Notes: generated by a model from the sequence alone, not told the origin. Positions 1 through 9,138 are shown, numbered from the stretch's first letter. The stretch is 64,000 nucleotides of DNA from Sphingomonas radiodurans (GCF_020866845.1 NZ_CP086594.1:3614194-3678193), one strand, 5' to 3'. Numbers and translations are program-made.

Positions 1-1189
1 AGTCAGCGAGGTCGGCGGCTTTGAACGGGTTGGTCTTGCCGTACGACGGCATGTTGGCGCGCGCGTCGTAGATCCACACCGCTTGCGTCGCGTCCTCGAG
101 CGGCGCTTCCTCATCGCTACGCGTGAAGAACAGCACGTTGGTCTTCACGCCCTGCGCATAGAATATGCCGACTGGCAGCCGCAGAATCGTGTGGAGGTTG
201 CACCAGCTCATCAGCCGCTGGCGCAGCAGCTTGCCGCGGCCATCGTCGAATAGCACGTTGTCGGGCACAACCACCGCTGCGCGCCCGCCGCGCCGCAGCG
301 AGCGGATGACATGTTCGACAAAGGGCAGCTGATAGGAGGAGACTCGATCGGTGATCGTCAGATCGTCGCGCGTCGGCGGGCCGCCCGCTGGGCCGAACGG
401 CGGGTTGGTCAGGATCAGATCGGCATTCTTGAACTTAATATCCGAACCGCGCGGGCTGAGCGTGTCGGCGAGATCGAGGTGATCGGGATCGATGCTGTGC
501 AGATGCAAATTCATCTGCAGCAGGCGGAAGGTGTCGGGGACGTTCTCGACACCGCGCAACGCCTGGTTGAGCTGGAACGCCTGCTGCTTCGGCGCCAGCT
601 CGAAATAGCCGTCGGTCTGCTCACGCATGTATTGGTCTGCTGCGATCAGGAAGCCGCCGGTGCCCGCCGCCGGATCCTGGATCACTTCGCCAGGCTGCGG
701 CTGCATTAGGCCGACCATCACCTGGATCAGCACGCGCGGCGTAAAATACTGCCCAGCGCCTCGCTTGGTCTCCTCGGCCATCTTCTGCAGCAGGCCCTCA
801 TAGGCATCGCCAAACGCATCGCGCTCCTCGCTGAACCAGTGCAGCCCGTCGATCGCGTCGATCAGCTTGCGCAGGTTGATCGGCTCGCGGACGATGGTCG
901 CGGCGTTCTGGAAGATCGCGACGATCGAGCGGTCGGCGATCTTGGTGCCGTCGCCCAGCTCAATCAGCGCTTGGCGATAGCGCGTGAGTACCTCGGTCTC
1001 GTTCGCCGCCTTTAGCGCGCCCCAGCGATATTGCTCTGGGATGCGACTCTCGTCCTTCTGCTCGGACGCCATCTTGAGGAACAGCAGATAGGTCAGCTCG
1101 GTGACATATTGCTGGTAAGTCACGCCATCCTTGCGGAGCAGTGTGCAAAGGCGCCAGAGCTTGTTCACCAGATCGGTGGAGGGGTTCAT
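1..1189 (-). CDS. hsdM: Type I restriction-modification DNA methyltransferase subunit (partial)
   Basis: N6-adenine methyltransferase subunit of a type I restriction-modification system. Translating the minus strand from the ATG at 1189 gives 396 codons before the window edge cuts off the C-terminus. The SAM-binding motif DPAAGTGGFL and the catalytic motif NPPF are both present, in the usual order after an all-helical N-terminal domain (starting MNPSTDLVNKLWRLC). A purine-rich ribosome site (GAAAGAAG) precedes the start. It begins 27 bases after the hsdR stop, so the two are co-transcribed. The specificity subunit hsdS is not in the window and should follow to the left. Confidence 0.93.
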   Translation of the reverse strand, partial: MNPSTDLVNKLWRLCTLLRKDGVTYQQYVTELTYLLFLKMASEQKDESRIPEQYRWGALKAANETEVLTRYRQALIELGDGTKIADRSIVAIFQNAATIVREPINLRKLIDAIDGLHWFSEERDAFGDAYEGLLQKMAEETKRGAGQYFTPRVLIQVMVGLMQPQPGEVIQDPAAGTGGFLIAADQYMREQTDGYFELAPKQQAFQLNQALRGVENVPDTFRLLQMNLHLHSIDPDHLDLADTLSPRGSDIKFKNADLILTNPPFGPAGGPPTRDDLTITDRVSSYQLPFVEHVIRSLRRGGRAAVVVPDNVLFDDGRGKLLRQRLMSWCNLHTILRLPVGIFYAQGVKTNVLFFTRSDEEAPLEDATQAVWIYDARANMPSYGKTNPFKAADLAD

Positions 1190-1216
1190 TCGGCTTCTTT
1201 CATCATGCAGGCCCGG

Positions 1217-4200
1217 TCACGCGGCGATGCCGCTGCCCCAGATCGCGGCGTTCAGATCCTTGAGTACTTCCCCTAGCCCGGAGTCGAACTCGCGGTCGAC
1301 CACCGCAAAGCCGCCGGCCTGCGCAAACAGTGGATCGGACAGGATCTCGGGATCGCCGACGGGCTGCGCGCGCAGCACGCGGCCGATGCGGTTGAGCCAC
1401 TGCTTCTGCTTGGCGGACCAAGCGCGGCTTGCGATGATCCGATGGACGCCGTTGTCGACGCGAGCCTCGTAGGGGACGAGCGGATCGCCGAGCGCCGCCT
1501 GGCGAACAAAACCAATGATGTGCGCGGCGATATCGGCATTGCGCGCGCTGCCATAGGCGCGGCGGAGCGCTGCCTCGGAGAAGCCCTTGCCGTCAAGCAG
1601 GATTGCCAGCTCCTTCAACTCCTTGCGGGTTAGCTCGCGCGGGCGCTGGGTGGCGGCGATCATCGCCGGCACCGCATTCATATTCGCGCGGACATAGGCC
1701 TCGAAGCTTTCGATATAATCGCTCGGTGTCGCCTTCTCGCCGAAATTGTCCTCGACCGAGACGAGCTCGTCGTCATGCTCGGAGATGTAGATGCCGTCGC
1801 GCTTGCCCGCAGGATTCGCCGCGTCGAGCACTGTCGCGAGCGACGGGTGTTGGCGGAACAGCGCGATCGTCTCGGCGGGCGTCGCATCCTTGAGCCGGTC
1901 GGCCAGCGCGCCGAGCGGGCCGAGCACAGTCTCCAGCGCCTCACGGCGATCCTCGCTGATATATTTGGTGCGCTGGCGCAGCTTGACGACGATCTGGTCG
2001 CGGACGAACGCGCGGTCCTCGTCGCTCGATGCCCGCTCGATGTCGCCGACCAACGTCGCGAAGGTCAGGCCGGGATCGACCACCACAGGGCGCATGTCGG
2101 TGACGTCCTGCAGGTTGGCATTGATGTCGACCGCATCAAAGATGCGGAAATACTCCTTGCCGATCTCATCACACCGCCGCGTCGCGCGGCCAATCATCTG
2201 GTCGTAGAGGATGCGGCTGTTCACCCGGCGTACGAACACCAAGTTGGTGATCGCGGGCACGTCAATGCCGGTGGTCAGCAGATCAACCGTGACGACGTAC
2301 TTGGGGCGCGGATCGTTCTTGAATGCCTTGATCCGGTCGAGCGGCTTGTCGATCGATCCAGTGATCTTTTCAACCAAGTCGTGTGGCTGCGGGCCATAGT
2401 CGGCAATCAGTGCGGCGCGAAGTTCTTCGATGAGTATATCCGCATGATCGTCGCGGGCGGCGAACAGTAGCGTCTTGCCGGGCTGGTCAGGCGGGCACTC
2501 GGCGGCAATTGCCTCGGCCACCGCGCGGTTGAAGGCGCGGGTGTAGACCTTCTTGTTGAACTGGGCGATTTCGAAGTCGACCTGATCCTCGAGATCAAAC
2601 AGGTCGATCTGCCCGGTGCGCGGGTCGAAGATGTTCACCTCCTCGCCCTGGTCAAAGCTGATGCCGGTCTGGCTGAGCGCAGTGGTAATGCGGCGCGGCG
2701 GGCGATGGTCGATCAGGAAGCCGTCGATCACCGCTTGCCGGTAGCCGTACCGAAATACCGGCGGGCCGAATATCTCGCGGGTGTGGAGCGCCGGGGTCGC
2801 GGTCAGGGCGACCTTCTTCGCATCAAAATAGTCGAGGACGCGGCGATAGGCAGACAGATAATCGTCGAGGTCACGGAAGCCGAGGTCGTCCTCACGCAGT
2901 TCGGCGTCGAGCGTGTAGCCGCGATGGGCCTCGTCGACGATGATCAGGTCGTAGGTTCCCGGCGTCGGCCGATCCGCGCTGGGGTCATCAAAGACGCGAC
3001 GGACCATGGCCTGCACGGTTGCGACCTGCACACGGTCGGTCGCCTCCGGGAACTTGCATGCCATGTCGGCGACGGGGAAGACTTGGTCGAACTTGTAGAA
3101 GCCGTTGGTGTCGGTCGTGCTCATCGCGTCGAGCGTCTGGCGCCCCAGCGCGTTGCGATCGACGAGGAAGAGAATGCGGCGAAAGCGCTGCGTCCGAAGC
3201 AGCTCGTACATCAGCGCGATGGCGAGCCGCGTCTTTCCGGTGCCGGTCGCCATCGCCAGCAGAATATGGTCCTGCCCCCGCGCAACCGCCTCTTCTACCG
3301 CCTCGATCGCTTCCTTCTGATAGGGGCGCAAACCCGTGACCCCGAGCTCTCGATCGGCGACGATCTGCGTGTCCTCGCAAATCCGCTGTTCAAGCTTCTC
3401 GGTGAGATCCCGCGGGCTGAACCATTCGCTTAACGCGCGCGGTGCGGAGCGAGTGCGTGCGTCCCAGAACCAGATCCCCGACTTGGTAGCGAGTTGCTTT
3501 ATATACGGGCGGCCGTTGGTCGCGAAGACGAGCGGCACACGGAAGCGGTCGTCGCCGTCCGCCCACGGTCCTCCAGACGGGAGTTCATCTAGCGTGAGCG
3601 TGATGTCGCGAGCATAGCGCTTACCCTGTCCAATTCGGCCAGGCACATCGCGGACCTGTCGCTTTGCCTCAACCAAGCCAACACAACGGCCATCCACGAA
3701 TAGAGCGTAATCAACAGGACCGCTCCTTGTCGGCCATTCTGCAATGGCCATCGATTTTCCGTACTCGGGTCTCGCCCCGGCGGCGTGGCGCAGGACGACG
3801 CTGTCGACGATCCACCCCGCGTTCCGCAGCTGCTCATCGATGATGACGCGAGTGGTCGGCTCATCGAGCTCGGCTTGCTCTGCACGTTCCGCGCCGATGC
3901 GGGCAAGCAGGTCCAGCTGCTGCGGCGGGGCCGCCATCGCTTGCGCTTGGGTTGATGCCAGCGATTGCTCCGCTGCGCGAAGCGCGGCTTCGGTCTCGGC
4001 GGCATAACCCTCCCAGAAGGCTCGGTCCTTGGCCTCCCGGCTCGCCTGCTCTGCCAGGAGCGTTCGCTCGGCCTCGGCTTGCTGAGCCGCAAGACGGGCC
4101 TTCGCCTCAGCGTCCGCCCCGCTGGCTACGACTTTGCGGAGCGCTTCCAGTTCGAGACGAAGCGCGGTGGTCGCGTCCGCCGGCGGGGTGGGCGGGATGA

Positions 4201-4615
4201 ACGCGCCCGGCTTGAACGAAGGTGCCGTCTCATAAGTCTGATGAAACCAGACTCCGATCGCACGTGCTATTTTCAGGGAGGTCAGCGCCTCAGAAGCCGT
4301 CCCTCGGTCCTCATGCGCCGCGACGTTGCCGATCTGCTTGAGGTGGAAGAACAGGTCGGCCATCTCGCGCGGCAGTACCGAACGAGCCCGGAGCGTCCGC
4401 AGCACATCGTCGAAGGTTGCCGCGCCGCCCGATAATAGTGCGTGGCGGGCGGCGACATCCTTGGCAATGAACTCGGCAAACTGGCGTAATTTGACCAATG
4501 CGGTAGGAGGATCGCTGGCGAAGTAACGCTCTGCCAGGGCGCCTAATTTTGTCAGCTGGGGGCTATGCGCTTCCAAAAAGCCAAAATTGCTGAGCACGTC
4601 CCCCATCATGGACAC
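1217..4615 (-). CDS. hsdR: Type I restriction endonuclease subunit R
   Basis: ATP-dependent translocating endonuclease subunit of 1132 residues. A DUF4145-like helical domain lies at about 20-120 and a coiled-coil stretch at about 150-230. The nuclease domain follows, with VDYALF (D302) and the E-A-K triad of VEAKR (316-318). The helicase motor shows Walker A ATGTGKT (about 456-462), the DEAH box (about 561-564), TATPA (about 605) and motif VI QMIGRATR, followed by an EcoEI-type C-terminal region. The annotated start is GTG at 4615; ATG codons at 4609 and 4606 are equally plausible. It precedes hsdM on the same strand. All catalytic motifs are intact. Confidence 0.93.
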   Translation of the reverse strand: MSMMGDVLSNFGFLEAHSPQLTKLGALAERYFASDPPTALVKLRQFAEFIAKDVAARHALLSGGAATFDDVLRTLRARSVLPREMADLFFHLKQIGNVAAHEDRGTASEALTSLKIARAIGVWFHQTYETAPSFKPGAFIPPTPPADATTALRLELEALRKVVASGADAEAKARLAAQQAEAERTLLAEQASREAKDRAFWEGYAAETEAALRAAEQSLASTQAQAMAAPPQQLDLLARIGAERAEQAELDEPTTRVIIDEQLRNAGWIVDSVVLRHAAGARPEYGKSMAIAEWPTRSGPVDYALFVDGRCVGLVEAKRQVRDVPGRIGQGKRYARDITLTLDELPSGGPWADGDDRFRVPLVFATNGRPYIKQLATKSGIWFWDARTRSAPRALSEWFSPRDLTEKLEQRICEDTQIVADRELGVTGLRPYQKEAIEAVEEAVARGQDHILLAMATGTGKTRLAIALMYELLRTQRFRRILFLVDRNALGRQTLDAMSTTDTNGFYKFDQVFPVADMACKFPEATDRVQVATVQAMVRRVFDDPSADRPTPGTYDLIIVDEAHRGYTLDAELREDDLGFRDLDDYLSAYRRVLDYFDAKKVALTATPALHTREIFGPPVFRYGYRQAVIDGFLIDHRPPRRITTALSQTGISFDQGEEVNIFDPRTGQIDLFDLEDQVDFEIAQFNKKVYTRAFNRAVAEAIAAECPPDQPGKTLLFAARDDHADILIEELRAALIADYGPQPHDLVEKITGSIDKPLDRIKAFKNDPRPKYVVTVDLLTTGIDVPAITNLVFVRRVNSRILYDQMIGRATRRCDEIGKEYFRIFDAVDINANLQDVTDMRPVVVDPGLTFATLVGDIERASSDEDRAFVRDQIVVKLRQRTKYISEDRREALETVLGPLGALADRLKDATPAETIALFRQHPSLATVLDAANPAGKRDGIYISEHDDELVSVEDNFGEKATPSDYIESFEAYVRANMNAVPAMIAATQRPRELTRKELKELAILLDGKGFSEAALRRAYGSARNADIAAHIIGFVRQAALGDPLVPYEARVDNGVHRIIASRAWSAKQKQWLNRIGRVLRAQPVGDPEILSDPLFAQAGGFAVVDREFDSGLGEVLKDLNAAIWGSGIAA

Positions 4616-4911
4616 ATAGCACTGGAGGCGTTTGGCTCAACCCGGGAGGGCTCTCCGTATCAATTCCGCTCGACCGTTGAACCGGAACGAAACAGGTCTG
4701 TCGAATTGCTGCTTCGCTGCTGCTAAAGCCGCTTAGCGAAACTCCCAAATCGGGGAACCGGCAGGAGATTGGGAAAGTCGGTAAACGGGCCCTTCGATCC
4801 TGGCCGACATAGAAATTCTCAAGCAAATACAGCGGCAAGAATACTTTTGTAGCGTCCATCCGCAGCATGCGGGTAATGTGAGAGGGCTTTTTGATTGAAG
4901 CGGTACGCGCG
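4616..4911. other. Intergenic region upstream of hsdR
   Basis: About 300 bases lie between the RarA-C-like gene and hsdR. I see no convincing gene. The minus-strand open frame across it overlaps both neighbours and has no recognisable composition. It presumably holds the hsdRM promoter, but no clear promoter boxes or operator palindrome stand out. Confidence 0.4.
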
Positions 4912-6120
4912 CTAGAGCAAGCTTGCGAGTGCGTTGCGGCGGTAGAAATGGAGTGTTGGTAGCTCGGCGCGTACCGTTTCAATCAAGTCGCCCTGCTCGG
5001 TCGGTTTGACGGAAGCGAAGGCAAGCTCAGCGGCGTGTGCCGTGGCTTCGATACGATCGGCATCACCGAACCGAACCTTGTCGACTAGTATCCCGCCCTC
5101 CGCGATGAAGACGGCATGACGAACGGCAGTGTCCCGCATCCTTGGCGGTACTCTCCCGACGATCTCTGCGATCGGTCGACACTCCCGACCAAACCGACTG
5201 AGCGCTAGACGACCTTCGCTGGTATGCAGATCAATCGCTGCGGCCGGGAAGCCTGCAATCATACCCGTGTCAGGTAACGGCGTCCGAGTGATCGTGATCG
5301 TTGGCTCGTCCTTCACGATCGCCCCGATCGGCAGCATTGAGACAAACATTGCATCACTGATTCGGGCGGCGGCACGATTGGCGACGTAGTATAGGATGAG
5401 CGGGTCGTGCCGAGCAGACATTAGACGGAAGAAGTCGCGACGGTCACTAGCGAGCGTCGGCATCGTGACTCCGCGAAAGCTCGACGTACCGGCCAGTAGC
5501 CAAGCGGCGACCATCCGCTCGGCACTAGTAGCGTTCATGTCGAGTGCGGCAGTGGAAAGTTCTTGGACGCCCGCCCTGGCTAACCGTTGCTTCAGGGCAT
5601 CAAGTGTACGGTCATAATCCGCGATCGAGATTAGGTCGCACGCCAATCGCGATTTCGGGCTAATCGCCAATAGATAGGCGAGATACGCCGCGAGTTCGTC
5701 GGTCGCACCGTGCTCTCGCATGGCCTTGTTACCCATCGCCGCCAGCGCCATCCCAACAGCTAGCAGGTTGCCGATGCCGACATCCTCGACCGCGCAAACT
5801 GCCAAGCGCCGAAAGACCTGATCGGTGTCGAGGCCGCATCCCTGCTGGGCAAAGCGCATTGCGCCTTCGGCATCGCCGCGCCGGATCGACTTCTGCAACG
5901 CGCTGATGTTGATGAAGCGGTATGTGGCCGGGATCGGAGCGGGTAGGGGCGGTGCTTTGAACGATGCCCGGCCAGCGGCAAGGTGCTCGCAGAATAGCCG
6001 ATCGAAGCTGGCGAGGATTTCGCGACGGACAAGGCCGTCGGCGCCAACCATCCGGTCACTGATTGGTCGGTATAGGCATGGCTGGTGAAGCTCGGCCATC
6101 GAGGCCCAGATATCGAACAT
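4912..6120 (-). CDS. RarA/MgsA C-terminal-domain-like protein without AAA+ domain
   Basis: A 402-residue protein. Residues about 73-160 (ALQKSIRRGD, then RRLAVCAVEDVG, then AYLLAISPKSR) align by eye, in order and spacing, with the helical clamp-loader-like part of RarA/MgsA/WRNIP1 (ALHKSIRGS, RRCLAIASEDVG, YLACAPKS in E. coli RarA). No Walker A or B motif is present, so the ATPase half is missing. Residues about 180-400 match nothing I recognise. An in-place ribosome site (CGGAGA, seven bases before ATG) supports the start. It lies just upstream of hsdR on the same strand, in the island. A role in DNA repair or phage defence is inference only. Confidence 0.6.
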   Translation of the reverse strand: MFDIWASMAELHQPCLYRPISDRMVGADGLVRREILASFDRLFCEHLAAGRASFKAPPLPAPIPATYRFINISALQKSIRRGDAEGAMRFAQQGCGLDTDQVFRRLAVCAVEDVGIGNLLAVGMALAAMGNKAMREHGATDELAAYLAYLLAISPKSRLACDLISIADYDRTLDALKQRLARAGVQELSTAALDMNATSAERMVAAWLLAGTSSFRGVTMPTLASDRRDFFRLMSARHDPLILYYVANRAAARISDAMFVSMLPIGAIVKDEPTITITRTPLPDTGMIAGFPAAAIDLHTSEGRLALSRFGRECRPIAEIVGRVPPRMRDTAVRHAVFIAEGGILVDKVRFGDADRIEATAHAAELAFASVKPTEQGDLIETVRAELPTLHFYRRNALASLL

Positions 6121-6203
6121 AAAAAGTCTCCGAGGTTGTTACCTCGAAGGCGTAGGGGTCTTGACTCGACTGGATAGGAGTATTTGATTAGCTGACGGGC
6201 GCG

Positions 6204-6743
6204 CTAGCGAATGTCTATTATCTTCAACGCTGCTTCTCCCTGCTGGTCGACGGAAACAATTGCATTGTTGGTCATGACCGCGCCAAACCCGTTTTTCGCG
6301 CGATACGTCACACCAACGATCCAGCCCGGGCTGCCATCGTCGGTCTTTCCTGGCATCGCACTCGCGCCTACAAGTTCAAACGATGCGGGGTCGTTCAGCC
6401 GCTGTTTTACCGCCTCTGCAGCAGTTCCTTCCGCTCGATATTCAAGGACGGCTAGTTTGTCGGATGAAGCCTTCCGCCCAGCTTCAACGCGTTCGCTCGG
6501 CGTGAGAGGCTGCGCAGCCTGCTGCCGGGTACACGTCCAAAGCAACACAAGAACGGTCAGGATTGCCAATCCGCTAACGTACGGTGCCGCCATCTTGGCC
6601 CGCTTCTCGAACGCGGCTTGCTTTTCCAACTGCCCTTCGGAGAAGGCATGCCCACATCGGCGACAGGCTTTAGCGGCGCTCGGCACGTCGCCAAGGCAGT
6701 TGGGACACTGCATCGTCCCCACTCGCATGCGGGACTTCCGCAT
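6204..6743 (-). CDS. Zinc-ribbon membrane-anchored hypothetical protein
   Basis: About 179 residues. The N-terminus holds a zinc ribbon of two CxxC pairs (CPNC and CRRC about 15 residues apart), followed by a charged linker, one transmembrane helix (PYVSGLAILTVLVLLW) and a roughly 110-residue soluble domain. The last part (KQRLNDPASFELVGA, then VTYRAKNGFGAV) is a pattern I associate with small periplasmic or phage-linked proteins, but I cannot name the family. The start at 6743 is chosen because AGGAGA sits seven bases upstream; upstream and downstream ATGs lack as good a site. Its function is unknown. It is an island gene of lower GC than the core. Confidence 0.65.
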   Translation of the reverse strand: MRKSRMRVGTMQCPNCLGDVPSAAKACRRCGHAFSEGQLEKQAAFEKRAKMAAPYVSGLAILTVLVLLWTCTRQQAAQPLTPSERVEAGRKASSDKLAVLEYRAEGTAAEAVKQRLNDPASFELVGASAMPGKTDDGSPGWIVGVTYRAKNGFGAVMTNNAIVSVDQQGEAALKIIDIR

Positions 6744-6886
6744 CCATCGGTCTCCTGAAGTTAATTGCCAGTTCGTCAGAAGCGTAGCCACCGAGAACGA
6801 GCACGCAAGTGGTTTGCGGATGATCTCAATTCCGTAAGTCTGATCGGTGTCTCACTTGTGCACACGTCCCTACTTCGGGGGACAGA

Positions 6887-7222
6887 ATGGCGGAGCTTCG
6901 AAAACGTTTTGGGAGATTGGTTGCTGCCCACCGAAAGCGGCGGCGGATGACCCAGGAGGCGCTCGCCCAGGCTTCCGAGCTTTCCGTCGATATGATCGGC
7001 CGGATCGAAGCAGGCGCGACGGGTGCCAGTTTCCCATCCATTGAGCGTCTGGCTACTGCACTGAATATTGACCCGGCGCAGCTCTTTACCACCGAGCTTG
7101 CAGCTGACGCGACGACCCGCCCGGTTCTAGCGGAGCTTACCGCACGGCTCGCCAGCTTGACCGACCGCGACATCAAATGGGTGGATCAAGTTCTCGACGC
7201 GGCCCTAAAGCCCCGGGGTTAG
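6887..7222 (+). CDS. XRE-family helix-turn-helix regulator
   Basis: A 111-residue DNA-binding protein. The HTH covers about residues 5-70: FGRLVAAHRKRRRMTQEALA, then SELSVDMIGRIEAG, then PSIERLATALNI, the standard Cro/C1-type fold. The short C-terminal tail (LTDRDIKWVDQVLD) may be for dimerisation. GGGGGA precedes the ATG. It is transcribed towards the reverse transcriptase gene and divergently from the zinc-ribbon gene, a position suited to control of the island genes or itself. Its operator was not identified. Confidence 0.85.
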   Translation: MAELRKRFGRLVAAHRKRRRMTQEALAQASELSVDMIGRIEAGATGASFPSIERLATALNIDPAQLFTTELAADATTRPVLAELTARLASLTDRDIKWVDQVLDAALKPRG

Positions 7223-7528
7223 CGATAGGCAAGTGTCGCCATCACTGCTTGTCCGGCATGACTCCTATTGCGGGGAGGGCAGGCGAACAGCTTGATCTCA
7301 CGGTGAGCTAGCCATCGAAATTCAGCGTAGCGCGGCACCATCACGGTCTGAGGGCCAAGAGCGACTGCGCGGGCAACTGCAGCGAGACCGTTGTTCAAAT
7401 TTCCCGTTGCTGCTCCAACTGCATCAAACACGCCGCATATGCGGAGGATCGGTCGCGGCTTGGGACCATCTCATTCGCCCACCATTGGCATAAGATCCCG
7501 GGTCGGTAGATAGGCGTTATACCTATCG
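7223..7528. other. Gap between XRE regulator and reverse transcriptase
   Basis: About 300 bases lie between convergent genes, just downstream of the reverse transcriptase. Short minus-strand open frames (70-94 codons) exist here but have no recognisable domain and no good ribosome site. A hairpin of six base pairs (GATAGG/CCTATC, 7509-7527) sits immediately after the reverse transcriptase stop. This would be a natural location for a structured RNA template, but nothing more specific is visible. Confidence 0.35.
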
Positions 7529-8686
7529 CTATGATGGCTGCTGAGAAGGGTGTTTTCCGCTCAGCATCAAAGATTTGCGAAGCGCCCGAGCGCCACTTAG
7601 GTAGTGAGCTCCGATGTTCGTATCGACCATAAACAGCTGGTTCGGCACCCGCTCCCACACTGGAAACGCGCTTACCCATGCATCGCGGTACGCATCCGAC
7701 TCTGCGGCTTCTTCCTCAAAGGTGACCCTAGCAACCCTGTCAACAAAGCGTAGTTCAAAGCGGTCGAATGCCTTACGCGACGGGGTCACGTAAACACCTC
7801 CGCCGAACCGTCTCTTCCGGCGGCGAAGTTGGTAGCCGAGAAAGTTTATAGGCTGGCCTAGGTGAGCAACTCGAGACTTTAGGAGCAGCGGCCCGGCAGG
7901 GTGAACTCCAAAGAGTTCATGCAGGTTCTGTTCGATCGCCTTCGCATGCGCCTCGCTGGGCGCTCCAACAAGAATATCGTCGGCGAACGAGAGCACGGGG
8001 GCGTCATCGATCTGGCCGATCGACATCTCGATCAGCTTGCCGGCGATGTAGCTGGATGCGAGCGACCCCTGCGGAAGCCCATGACGGACCGCTGGCTCGA
8101 ACGCTTCTGTGTGGATAACCTCCATAGTGTCACTGACAAGAATGCAGTGTTCGATGACACTCCTCGGCAGCGGGATGGTTGCTAGAAGCCCCTCACGATT
8201 GAAAGAGCCAAAGCAGTTCTCAATGTCAGCTGTTACAAACCATCGTGGTCCTCCCTTTTTGGTAGCTAGTGCCATGAACTCCTCAACCGCGCGGGTTCGG
8301 CCCCAGCCACGTTGGGCGTAGTCGAACCTCAGCGGACCCCAGATCGCCTGAACAATCAGAACCGCAAGCTTCTGGAGGGCTCTGCGACGAAGGCCAAAGC
8401 TTGTGATCGGGCGACGGCCGCCTTCCGGCTTGCGCTTCAAGTAGAAGTAAGCCGGCTCGCCGCAATCAGCACGGGGGTTCAGACCAGCCGCCAACTCCCG
8501 CGCGGCCTGCATCGACATCGCGTCCTCGGGGGCGAGAGCATGCGAGCCGAGGACCAGACAGCAGAGCCTAGCATCCACGGACCTCAACAGCTTCCGTACG
8601 ACCGCAACACGCTTTCTCGCATAGTCGTCTGGGGTGTCCGCGAGTTTGTTGAGGAGCGTCAGGAACTGCCCGGCGTGCTCCTGCAA
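7529..8686 (-). CDS. Reverse transcriptase (RNA-directed DNA polymerase), unassigned group
   Basis: A 385-residue RT-fold protein. Motifs by residue are RPITSF (92-97, RT1), DIENCFG (154-160, RT2 with catalytic Asp), LPQGSLAS (204-211, RT4), FADD (234-237, catalytic RT5) and FLGY (282-285, RT7), followed by a thumb-like helix (TPSRKAFDRF). No maturase or HNH domain follows, and the retron-type YADD is replaced by FADD. That leaves an unknown-group or defence-associated RT as the best guess. The start is uncertain: 8686 is a TTG with no spaced ribosome site, and the frame stays open upstream to a stop at 8753-8755, overlapping the integrase-like ORF. The next in-frame ATG is at 8518. Confidence 0.85.
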   Translation of the reverse strand: MQEHAGQFLTLLNKLADTPDDYARKRVAVVRKLLRSVDARLCCLVLGSHALAPEDAMSMQAARELAAGLNPRADCGEPAYFYLKRKPEGGRRPITSFGLRRRALQKLAVLIVQAIWGPLRFDYAQRGWGRTRAVEEFMALATKKGGPRWFVTADIENCFGSFNREGLLATIPLPRSVIEHCILVSDTMEVIHTEAFEPAVRHGLPQGSLASSYIAGKLIEMSIGQIDDAPVLSFADDILVGAPSEAHAKAIEQNLHELFGVHPAGPLLLKSRVAHLGQPINFLGYQLRRRKRRFGGGVYVTPSRKAFDRFELRFVDRVARVTFEEEAAESDAYRDAWVSAFPVWERVPNQLFMVDTNIGAHYLSGARALRKSLMLSGKHPSQQPS

Positions 8687-9138
8687 CTCCGCGCGTATCT
8701 GCCGCTTTGATCCAGCGATGCCTGCGCCTGCGTAAGCACCAACCCCGTGAAGTTAACTTCAGCGACTTGGCCGCGGAGATCTCTCTCGACCTCCATGGAG
8801 AGGGCAAGTTGCTCCTCCTGCTCCATTTCCGAATTGGCGGTTCTCGGCACGAACCCGCCTCGCCGTTCAGTCTCGTCGATCAGATCGTTGAAGCAGAGTT
8901 GTATGACGAGCTGCGCTTCAGCTCGCCCATAGGCCTGTGTCACAATCACGTCGAATGCCTCCATCACCCGAGCCGCGTAGCGGGCCACGAGCCGACGAGC
9001 GTGAGACGGCGAGCAGGTCCCGAGGGATCGCCGGATCTCGCTTAGTTCGAGCCGCGGCCGAACGGCGGCAGGCACCCGCATGCGCAGGTGGAAAACCCCG
9101 TTCCGGCGTTGAAGGTGTGGAGCACGGCTTCCGCTCAT
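8659..9138 (-). pseudogene. Truncated tyrosine integrase (DUF6538-type N-terminus)
   Basis: About 159 residues beginning MSGSRAPHLQRRNGVFHLRM, then RRSLGTCSPSHARRLVAR, which matches the N-terminal DNA-binding region of tRNA-targeting tyrosine recombinases (DUF6538 type). The core-binding and catalytic domains (R-H-R-Y) are absent: the frame stops at 8659 inside the start of the reverse transcriptase. The start at ATG 9138 is where the family similarity begins; the open frame extends to 9273 without similarity. It lies directly beside the tRNA-Tyr 3' end, as expected for an island integrase. It may be a deletion remnant, or a real partner of the RT; the sequence alone does not decide. Confidence 0.7.

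Noticed and set aside
4563..4982. A 139-codon minus frame between hsdR and the RarA-like gene
   Set aside because: It overlaps both neighbours, lacks any domain and has no convincing ribosome site.
7529..8686. Group II intron or retron as the identity of the RT
   Set aside because: No maturase/HNH domain and no visible intron boundary or domain V/VI for a group II intron; FADD and the N-terminal layout do not fit typical retron RTs. Left as unassigned RT.
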